Shown: in pieces, positions 25,438-37,400 of the stretch
How positions within the stretch are numbered: position 1 is the stretch's first letter
How the letters are laid out: each line of letters opens with the position of its first letter
From: Megalonaias nervosa
Taxonomy: Eukaryota > Mollusca > Bivalvia > Unionida > Unionidae
DNA length: 64,000 nt
Assembly: GCA_016617855.1 (NCBI GenBank)
Contig: JAECUM010012887.1
Location: 1 to 64,000 of the forward strand
Direction of reading: 5' to 3'
Translations under genes and position numbers: made by a program
Notes under the pieces: generated by a model
The model's input: only the letters and a program-made list of their open reading frames with translations
The model's database searches: none
Told to the model about the DNA's origin: nothing

Positions 25438-28400
25438 GTATCCAATGAAAACATTCAAGGACTTTTATGTTTATTTTTGTTAAATTTGAACTCCACTTTT
25501 GTAAAAAAAAGTAATCCAAAGAAAATCTGCTTGCTAAATTAATCCAATTAAACTATGGGGTCTCAGTTTTTTCTTTTTAAGTGACACATAGAGCACACAA
25601 AGTTATGGAGTTGGATTTGAAATAAATACCAGGATACAAAAGGTCTGTCTCAGTTCTTGGGAACTGTTGTCAGGAACATTAATTCTTACTCCCAAAAGGC
25701 CGGTGATAATCATTCTCTTGTGCAAGATGCCTTACCTTGACAGCAAATAATGGATGAATATGCAGAAGTAGTTGCATAAAATGTAAGAGATCAATCCTCA
25801 GGTTTTGGCATAAATATAAAGCCATATTAATGTGGCAGGAGAAAGATTAGGTAAAGGTAGGCAGCATTGTCTTGGCATAAGGAATAGCAGCTGTGCTGCA
25901 TCCCTCAAAGTTAGGTCTGTTTATTTAGTTAGGCCTCACTCTAGGCATCTGTCAAATGTTGAAGTTTGTACATAGGAAAGAGAGAGAACCATACTGCAGA
26001 AAGACTGGTTCCTTGTAAATTACAGTTGATTGTGCAACTTAATACATTCTGTCTGTGTCTGTTGTCCAGTCAGCTTTGATAATAAAGGATATAGAAATGT
26101 AACTGATAATATCAGGTCATCACACAGAGTTCATATTCCATATACTTACACAACAGCCAGTTTTTTGTCTTTTGAACTGTTAAAGGTATATATTTATTAA
26201 CACCTAGGTACTGTGCTTTGTTTGAGATAAATAATGCCAGGGGCTAAATGCTTTTGTTGGAAATAATGGGAGAATCTTGTTACTATGATGAGCACAAATT
26301 AACATCAGTATATAATTGCCTCATTATAGGGATCATCACTTTATGTTTATATATGGCTATATGTACCATATCTACCCAAGTGAAAATCACCTGCAGTTTC
26401 AAACTGTGTTAGCACAGATCTGCCTTGGCATAACTACATCAGCATTTACACTGTTATTGTAATAATAAATTTTACACCCTGATGAGCTAGCACATTTTAT
26501 ACCAACAGAGCTGTGTTTATGCTGGCAAACTGCTAGTAGATGACAAAGTGTTCAATAAGGTAGTCAGAAGTATAGGTAATAAATCTAAGAGTGATCATTA
26601 TTTCATTTGCAAAGAGTAGAATAGAATAATTTCATAGTTACCCAAAACTGATGTTATTACCCAAAGTGAAAGAGAGACATTTTTTATTGGAGCCCATCAA
26701 AGGAGATGGGAAACAAACCATCCTCATATAGCATAATGGAAGATGAGTTAACTGTTTTTTAAATCTATCATTTCTGGGAAAAAATAAATCAGTTCTTATT
26801 TAAACAGCTTGGGAAAGGCTTTGATGTTCATTTCTGGGAAAAAATAAATCAGTTCTTATTTAAACAGCTTGGGAAAGGCTTTGATGTTCAAGCTCTGCCC
26901 TGTGATAAGAGAAATGATATATCATGTTTGTTGATTTAATTAGCAAGCTATTTTCAAGAGTAATAATGTTTTCTACTTGAAACACATTTTTGTTTTTCTG
27001 AACAGCAGTTCTTTCCATTGCAGGATTTGTCCTACAAGGATCGCCATTGGCATGAATTTTGTTTCAAGTGTGTTGAATGTTCCAAGACCCTAGTTGATCA
27101 GCCCTTTGCTCCAAAGAATGAAAAGATCTACTGTGCTGATTGCCATGACAACTTGTTTGCAGCCCGATGTGATGGCTGCCATGACCCATTCAGAGGAGGT
27201 AAGAAAAAAAGTTTAGCCATGAAAAATGTTGTTTAAAAGCTGAAGATTTGAATATAAATATTTTCATCAACAAGGGAGATTGCACTGAAGTTTGAAGGTT
27301 GAGTATTCATAATGCTATTTATATATGCACTTGTCACAGATTTATTTGCAATCATGTCATCTTTCTTGCGTCCATTTTCTTTACAACATGAATTCCCTCA
27401 ATTGAGAGAGAGAGGGATCAGACAGCACATAATTGGTACAATAGAATGAGTATAGAGGAGAAAGATTTCAGATGCAGCTCTTTGTGGTTTGGGAATGTAG
27501 CCTAAACTCCATTTAATTGTCAAGGGAAGGGTTATCATATTTGGATCAGGAAGGTTTTATATCCTGGATGCACACAATTGGTGTGAAAAGTCAAATTTTC
27601 ATGGGTAATTAGAAATGTTGATACTTGCAGTGGCTTTCATGTCTATTTGTTGTTGTCATTAGTTACTCATTGTTATGTACAATACAGTACTCACTTTTGC
27701 TTCAAATTCAGTGTTCAACAAAGAGATTATGGTCCAGCAGCCCATACAAGATTAATGTGATATGATATCACCGGTTAGAAATTTCATAATGTTAAGTCAT
27801 GAAGATAGAATGTTACGGTATAATATTCATAGTGTTCCATTTCATTCAGAAGTACAGTTGGTAAAGTTATCACAGCCTTATTATTCTCAATAAGACTATT
27901 TATCTTTAGACAAATGAGATTTGGGAGACAATACATGCTGTATTTGTTATTTGCTTATATGTTAGTTTTACACAAATCATCTGAAATGGGCAAAATAGCC
28001 ATTGCTCATACATAATTTAACAACATTAATTTGCACGCCTTCCAAAGCATTCTAATCATTTGGCTGTTTAATACATTTCAAAAAAAGTAAACACTGAATT
28101 TTTTCCCCAATATTTTTTAGGGATGAAGAAATTTGAGTACAAAGGCAAACAGTGGCATGAGCAGTGTTTCTGTTGTATGGTCTGCAAACAACCAATCAGC
28201 AATAAGAGCTTTATACCACGTGACCAGGAAGTGGTCTGTGTCCCCTGCTATGAGGATAAATTTGCACAGAGGTGCAGCAAATGTAATGAGGTAAGATTTA
28301 TGAATCAGCCAGGTATGCAGAGAGCAGTAAAAGGTTTTGAAACAAAAGAAATAGTAAACATCAGTTTGTTGTTACAAATCATGACAATATAATACATTAT

Positions 28401-31400
28401 TTTTTTATGTTTAGCTTTTCCTCATTATACTACATTAGTTGGGGTTCATTACTGCAGACTGTGTTATGTACTGAACTGTATTATACTGAGAGCCACAATA
28501 TCAAGAAACTATTATATACTGGGAATAGTGCAGTATACTGAACAGTGGTATAACAGGGACTATCAAAATTTGTTTTAAAAAATTGAGTTTGAAAAGATAT
28601 AAAACTAAGTTTCACCTTGTTTTCTTCAACTCTTATTGTTATACATAGGTATGATTTTGGTCATGTGGTCCATAGTAGTACTGAATCTTGTTCTAACGAG
28701 GCACGATATAACAAGGAGAGATGTGCAACCATTTTCCAAGGACTTTTATTATACCTAAATGACATGATACAGTTTATTCATCTAAACATACTATTTTAGG
28801 AATACATCCACTACCTTACAGATTTAGCCCTTATGCTAAAATTTATTCATACTCCACCTTTTGCCTTGTTTCAACAGCAATTTCTCTGAAAATAAAAATC
28901 AGGAACCAGTGCCTGTTGATTTAATGCAGATATGACTTCATGTAACATTGTTTAAGTTTGCTAGGCCAGCTGTAAGTGGCCACCTTATGCCACTGAAGCA
29001 CAGTGGCAGTGAATTCCAATTTTTTGATGGGCAATTGACTCATACCCAACACCCCAACATATATGTCCAAATATCACAAATGGGGTGGGAAGGGTCAGAG
29101 GAGACTCGGATTACTAAACCGTAAGAGATATCACTAATGCAGTGTACCTCCAGTTGAAAACCGCCTTGCTTTCAAAGCCAAACTTGTTGACTTCTTTGAG
29201 TTTCACAGGATTACTAAATACAGTCGTATACGAAGTGTTTAAATATGGATCCAGGTAATATACTGTTATATATACCTTGCCTTGCTCATTAAAAAAACAA
29301 AGTTTAATTTGCTTACTTGGAGCGATTAATGCTGATACTCTCCAGTGACCCCTGAAGGCAGGAAGAAAGCACTTCTTGGTTAAAAAACACATGGCCACTC
29401 ACCACATAAGACAGGTGACCATTGATTACATGATATTTATATAGGAAATTTGCCTTCAGGGGAATTTAAATGGCTGTTATGACCAGATGACTGCTGAACT
29501 CAGGTGTCCATTTAGGACAGGTTTGACTAATTCTTTTAAGTTTTCTGACCTCAGGAACGTATATTCATCTATTTTATTACAATATCTTGCTCTATTATTA
29601 TTATAGGTGAATATTTTGCACTTCAGTTGGCCAAGTTAGTCACATGATAGGGCAATTGATGCCTTCTTAATTGCCTGCCCATTGGTCTACATACATACAT
29701 TTGATCTCAGAACTCATTTTTGTAAGATCATTTCTGTAATTTTTTCTTGCATTAATATTAATTCATAGAATCCACTTTATTGTTAGCTGAGCCCAGTTCC
29801 TGACTGATTTCACCTGTATATGATATTGTCTTGCTGTCTTTGAATACAAGTAGCAACAAAAATGGGGGCAGGATTAATGTGGAGTGTCTATGAGATTCAA
29901 GCTGGTGGAAGATAATCAACCCACCTGTACATGGGGTCATTAAAACCATCTTTGCGATGCTTGTTCTCGCTGATTTGAAGATCGATAACCATCACAGCTA
30001 AGTAATTGATCGTGGCAAATGAGAGGTGAGAAATACACATAACAAAGATGCAGACACCATCAGTATTGCCACCAGCTGAGTCACTCAAGGCAAAAAGATC
30101 ATCAGTTCAGAAAAAGATATGCAAACTTTATAATCATGGGTCTTCCACACAGCTACAGCCCCACCATTGCCTGCGGTACCACAACCAGATCCGTCTTTCT
30201 GTTATACATAGTCCCAGAGAGCATCCAGCACCTGGTCACACCAATTTCAGCCCTGGTTCTGTCACTTACATGCAGTGTAAACAGTACTAGATCAGGTGAA
30301 CCAGTCTCCAACAATATCCAGTGTCAGACCCATGATAACATTGCTGACTGGCATCAGGCAGGTCCATCCCAAGTCCTGGCTCCATCACAACCCGATAGGA
30401 TCCCAAACACTCAGTACTCAGGTCCAGCCTTTGATCACCATGTCATTCAGATCCCAGTGATGACTAAAAAATTACTTTGTACACCTGACCACTCTGGTGG
30501 CCTAAGTGGTTAGAGCATCCATCTCGGATATGGGAGGTTGTGGGTTCGAACCCCAGCCAAGTCTTACCAGAGACTTATAAAAATGGTACTAGCAGCCGCC
30601 TCGCTTGGCGCTCAACATTAAGAGGTTAGTGCTAGGACTGGTCGGCCTGGTGTCAGGATAATGTCTGGGTGGGACATGATGCTACATTTCTGTGACATGA
30701 TACCCCATTGCTAGACATCATAATAAACTGCTACACTGTTGATATCATAGTGGTATGACTGAAAAATTGTTACAGCTACATTAAAAATCCAAATCACACA
30801 CACTAGTACACCAAATAATCAAAGTTTCAGAATATACGAGGTCTCCTCTAAGCAGATGGGAGGACCTCTCATGGCTTGTACCAGAAATCTGATCAGCACA
30901 GACACCAGTACAACTGGAATGGGCATCCTCCTCCTGTAATTCCTTTAAAGAATTGATTGGGATTTGGTCCACTGAGTGCTCCATGCACATCAATTGACAA
31001 ATCTGCATTCAAGTCTGCTACATCCCAGGCTTTTTCAGTTCCCTGACAGAGTTATTACCACCACAGAAACAAACCAGTATGCCCAGACTGCTCCATTTAT
31101 CCCTCAGCCTTCATTGAAATCACCTTTTACAGTGGATGACCTCAAATGGACCTTCTTGTAGTAAATTGGAATGGTTAACTCCCAGCTTGTGTCCTGCCAG
31201 TCCCAGATCAAAAAACCTGAGCAGTTAAGCCATTTTCAAAATATTTTTTTAAAAAGTATTTTACCCTTTTTTGCCTTTATCTTTGTTTTTTGTGCCAAGT
31301 TACAGGATACCTAAACTTACTTTGCACTGCATAACTACAATTGTTCTGATGCAGTGTTTACATCCTATACATTTATGGATATATACTCCACTGAAATGGT

Positions 31401-34400
31401 TTCAACATGTATGCCATTCCCCCAACTACATTTCCCAACATTTTGTGTAAAAGTAAGGGAATTTGAGTGCCAACTAATCATGATTATTACTGTCAAGTGG
31501 TACAGTTGATTTTTAATGACAGTTTCAACATATTCTTGGTTTTGTCATGCCAAGAAACTAGTCTGAAGCTCTACCAATGGAGCTACTGTGACTACCTTCA
31601 GGTGGAAAAAATTATAGATCAATGACCTGAGTCAGGCATCAGAAATTCCAAGGAAGATCCTTACTTTTCTTCACTGACTGCAGTAACACATATATGTTTG
31701 TCCATTCATACCCAGAATATGTTGAATCTGCATGCTTGGGTCAACTCAAATAAATCCTCAGAAAGAAACAATTTTCCAAACAAGCTGTTGACATAATTAC
31801 ACATCCAAAAAGGACCACCACTTTGAAAGCTTACAAGAAATAATAGATGAAAAATTTTCGGACAGTGATGTGAGCAGCGACCTATTTCTTCCTTAAGAGC
31901 CTCAGTACCACAAATAGCTATCTTCCTTCTTTGGCTTTTCTAGGAGAAGCAATTAGCTACAAACACAGTCAAGGCTTACAGTTCCATGATTTCAGACACA
32001 TTTTGCCAGTCATGGAAGGGAGGTCACAAGCCCTAACTAAGATCTCTAAAAGCTTCTAGCCAGAAACAATGTGTCAACCTAATTACTATCTAGAGCATCT
32101 CTAGCTCTCCATTTGTACAAGACCTAGTCACTCTAACCACAGCAGGCATAATTATTAAGATTTACAGTTAACCCAAACTATCTACAATTCCACCATGTTG
32201 GTTTGGTGTCTCTTGTGATGCATTCATACTAAGAATAGGCAACCATTAATGAGAAATCAATCATTTGTCTTGAGACTGCTGTCTTCTTGGGCCACTTTGT
32301 CCCAGGAGTGTGTGCAAGATCTTGCCAAGGCACTGACAAGGTACCTGCAGTGGACAAAGTCAATCAGAAGAGGGAGATCCAGCAACTTTTCTCTAGCTGA
32401 CATCATCCAAGCTGTGGGATGTACTAAGGATTCAGTTTGATCTGGTGGTATCTATCAGTTCATCAGCATTGCAACAGGCTATCATCCCAGGTCAATTGGC
32501 AGCTTGATAACAACACTGGTTTCACAGGATATGTGGGAGCAAACCCTTTCTTTTGCTATAAATCACTTCCTTTCATTGACCATGTTGTTACCCTAAACTG
32601 GGTCTGACACAAGATTCAAAGCTGCTTCAGTTAAGTTATGAATATGGAGCCAGTGCCAACTCCAGGGTAAGGATATGTAACTTCCTCGACCAGTTACATA
32701 TTTTTCTTATGCATTATGATCCGGTAATGTATTTGAAGAAGCAAATTTTTGAAGTAAAGTAAGCTTCTTCAGTAATACTTACCAGTTATAGAATACAGGC
32801 ACACACTCCCAAGCATGCAGATTCCCTGTAAGTGCATGCACATCAGCTTCAGTAGCATCTGATGATTGATGAGGCTTGGCACTAATCCTTCCATCTAGGG
32901 GGAGATAACTCTTGTCAGACTTATGTCTTGGCAAGCAGAGTGTTTGTGTTTTGGATTTTTAATGTAGCTTTAGCAATGTTTCAGTCATATCGCTATGATG
33001 ACTGCAGTGTGGCAGTTTATAGTGATGTCTAGCACTGGGGCATCATGCCGCAGACATGTAGCATCATGTCCCACCCAGTCACATTATCCTAACACCAGGC
33101 CTACCAGTCCTAACACTAACCTCTTAATGCCGAGCACCAAGCGAGGCAGCCGTTAGTACCATTTTTTATAAGTCTTTGGTATGACTTGGCTGGGGATTGA
33201 ACCCACGACCTCCTGCATCCGAGGTGGATGCTCTAACCACTAGGCCACCGGAGTGGTCTTGGCAAGCAGAGACTTTTACAACTCCCCTCAATAATGCAGA
33301 GAGCTATGGTATAGGCCATGCATTGGGTTAGCATCTGTGTGTACAAAAGCATATACATATGTACAGTCCCAGTTCGTCTCAACCATTCTTTTTTTCGTAG
33401 GTCCTAGGCAACAGTTTGGAGTGGTTTTCATTGGAGGGGTGGAGTTACTTTGCACATACATATACATAAATTATTTGCACAGTCATGGCAATTTTTTGCA
33501 TTTACCTCAGGATTTTTGCATCCTGTATACATAATGTTATACCTGGAATGATGAAATTTGGTGGTAAGGGATGCATCTTTATGAGTACAACACCTGCATC
33601 ACAAAAATAGATCACTGTGACCATTTTTCATACATCACTGACTTTGGTTAAACTTTGTAATTTAAGTTTATTTCTCAAGCTATTCAGAAGACCCCTTGTG
33701 ACCTAGGCAGTTGGAAGCAGGAATAAACTTTCTATAGTAATGACTATATAGCGTATGTTGTCAAATGTTGCCTTCAACAGGTTAACTGTGTATTGTACTT
33801 GTGAATGATTTTAGGTATTAACTAAATGTCTCATCTGTAATGACTTTGGTGTATATCAACATGGTCATATAAGTGTATTTACAGATTTTAAATAAAATAT
33901 TAATTGCTCTAAAATTTAACACTGATATTACATAACCAAAGTCTGTTCATTCCTGATTCTGGAATGCTTTGCACTTTAATTCTCATCACAAAACTTGTAG
34001 ACAAAAATTGTTGATAGCTATGGTTTTTAGATTGGTGGCCAAATATTTAACTGGGTCAAGACAAGAGAATGTCAGGTCTGAACATTACCAATGCAGCATA
34101 GGAGGCATGTTTGCCAACACATGTCAAGATATTCAGCCCAGTTTATACTGGAACATATTTCTTGTTTGACGACATCCAAAACTGTCCATATAGTTTAAAG
34201 TTGATTTTGTTGTGTACATTTCTCAGCTCAATTATATTATGATCATTCAAGTTATATCGGTTAACAAGGAATGAGGTAAAATGATTAATCATCATTTAAA
34301 GGTATGTATAATCAGATTTTGCTGCAGATTTTAAGAAAATGATTTTAAAAAGAAGAAAAACAAAATTTTCACTGGACTTTATAAACTCTTTATTACTTCA

Positions 34401-37400
34401 ACTTGATATCATGGAAAAGAATCTTGCTTTTATTGTTTAGTTTAATATGCCCTGTGACAGAGACCAACAATTCATTTTTAAGGTCACTTTAGTTGAATTT
34501 ATTTTCTCCATGATAATTAATGTTTACAATGACAGGTGGAGGCAACTAATAGCTTCATATAGGCAAGCTGTTTAATTGTTGATTACTCTCTGGTTAACAC
34601 TCATGGTGTTACAGCACGCTGAAGGCTGTGGTGAATTGTCTTTTTTAGCATAGGAGGGAAGGTGGTATTTTACTCCAAAAATTGCTTTCACAAAGATGGT
34701 CTCAGAGTTTTCATATGGAAGCCATTGCACAGAAAAGGTCATTGATAGCCTGCTGTTTTTCCATATCATCAACTTTTTCAAACATTCCCATCAGCATTTT
34801 TGTCCATACTTAGTTCACTACAGAAAACTGATACAGCAGCATGCATGCCTTCTGCATGTATTGTTTAGTACAGTACTTTATTTCATTATTACCCAGTATA
34901 GAAAATTTTCTACTTGACCTTTACGCTGGTGATCTCCAATTGTTTCCATTGCAGGTGATCAACAAGGGAGGTGTGGCATACAAGAACATGCCATGGCATC
35001 GGGAATGTTTTACCTGTACCAACTGCAATAAAGAGCTAGCAAAGGAGAAGTTTACTTCTCGGGATGAAAAACCATTCTGTGCAGATTGCTATGCAGATTT
35101 GTTTGCAAAGAAGTGCTGCAGATGCTCTAAGGCTATTACAGGTGTGTGATTTTTATTGATTATAGAAGACATCAGATGGTGTCCTTTTGGCTTGCATGAA
35201 AATTTCTGTTGTAAACTCTATTGGTCGTAGACCAGGAGAGCTTATGCAGTGGCCTGTCATCTGTCATCCATTACCATTATCACTATTTGTCCTCAACTAC
35301 TGAGAGGATTGCCATGTTACTACTAGGTTTTACAGACACATTCATCCCAAGGTCTAGTTGGTCCTTAAACAAAAATGTTGCACCTCAGACATAAAAAATG
35401 GCAGCCATTTTTTAATATCTTGTCACTACTTTCCTAAACAGATGTTTGTATTGACATCGTGTCTTTACTAAAAGACCATACAGTCACCATTATGGCCATC
35501 TTTAAAATACTGTTATAGTTATTCTTCCATAATGGATGATCGTATTGACATGATGTTCACTAGAAGGCTTCTTACCATGTCAAGTTTGTCCAAATTGAAA
35601 ATGTTGCCAGTCTAACATCCAGTATGGCTGTTATGGAGGCCATCTTGTAAATTTTTTTATTGTAGCCTCTCCTGAATGGAATCATCATGGAATTTTCACT
35701 GAAAAACTTATGATGTTGAGTTGTCCTGAATGAATATGGTTCCAGTCTGACAATATGGCTGCTGTGGCAACCATTTTTAAAATGTTATCCTTATTCCTTC
35801 TGAATTGATAATTGTTTTGAAATGGGATTTACACTTGAAAATTTGTTATAATATCTTGTTGGTCCTAAATGAACTGGTGTTGATTGGTCATCCAGTATAG
35901 CTGCCATGGAGGTCATCTTGAAACTTTTTATTTCACTACTGCTCCAGAATGGATAGTCACATTGAAATTGGGTTTTCACTGAGAGACTTCTTGATGTCTA
36001 GCAAGTCCTAAAAGAATATGGTGCAAATCTGACATCTAGTTTGGATGCCATGGTGGCCATCATAAAATGCTTGTTGTTCCTGCTTCTGAATGGATAGTTA
36101 TGAATCTTCATCTCACTACTTCTAATGACCTGGAGTTTTCACTAAACGGCTTCTTGTGATGTCTGGTTTGACCTGTACTAAAATAGTGCCAATTTCACAT
36201 CCAATATGGCTGCCATGGCATCCATCATGAAAAGCTTGATGTTTTTACTTCTCCAGAATGGATGGATATATCACTGTTGTTTTTCCACTAAAAATGTTAT
36301 TATGATGTCTACTTGGGCTCAAATAAAACTGGTTCCCATTGGACATGCCTTTGGGCATTCAATCTTGAAAATATATTTTCCATGGGGTTTTCACTAAAAG
36401 ACTTAATATGGTGTCATGATGGTCTTGAACAAAAATGGTACAGATCTGATATCCAATAAAACCAATGGTGGCCATTTTGAAAATCTTGTAACTTATCCTA
36501 CTGAACGTATCTACATAATTTCCATTAAAATATTTATGATGATACGTTTTCATGGTGCCAATCAGACACCGAACATGGCAGTGAAATATTTTTATCATTA
36601 CCATTATCAAATGGCTGTCCATAACCACACAGAGTCTTCTTCTTATGTCTATTTGTGACAAATAAATATGATGGTGATCAGACATACATTAAAGCCAGTA
36701 TGATGGCCATCTTGAAAATCTTGTTATGGTAACTGCTCCAAAATGGATAGCTGTAGCAACACAGTTTTCACTAGAAAAATTATGATGTCTTGCTGGTCCA
36801 AAATTACAGTGGTGCTAAACTGTCATCAAATATGGTTGAAAATCTTGCCATCACTTATCCTCTTTAATGGAAAGTCATTTTGACATGGCTTTTTCAACTC
36901 TTATGTTGTCTAGCTGGTCCTTAACGAAAATGATACAAATTTACTCTCAGTATGGCCACCAAGATGGCCATCTTGAAATATAATCCTTACTTCTCCCAAA
37001 TGGATGTAATCATGGGGTTTTCACCATTGAACTTGTTATGATGCCTAGTTAATCCTAAATTAAAATATTGCCAGTCATACATACAATATGGCTGCCACAA
37101 TGACTGTATTTAAAATCTTATTTTCACTACTCCCCCAAAAATGGATGGTCAGAGCAGCTAATCTGAAAATCTTGTTATCGCAAAATATCTGAGATGGTTT
37201 AAACACTCAGCTGTTAAAAGGAAGAAATGCTCAATAAAGCTTCAGTCCCATTGAGGGAATCTTGTCGACTAAAAAATTTGTCCGCCCCTTTTGATCCATG
37301 TTATTTATTGCAAAAAAAAAGGTCCTTCAGAAGGGACATTTAGAATTTGTGGCAGAAAAGAAAGTCCTTTTTTTTTAATGAAATGGTTGATGCCAAATTT

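Noticed and set aside
29114..29398. 94-residue minus-strand frame with some GC-richer text
   Set aside because: No recognisable domain and no splice sites that connect it; left as unassigned.
30496..30560. A tRNA gene (perfect B box GGTTCGAACCC and good A box)
   Set aside because: It is the head of a SINE: the same head plus body recurs at 32941-33256, a diverged and partly deleted version at 61828-62105, and the tRNA arms do not close into a full cloverleaf.
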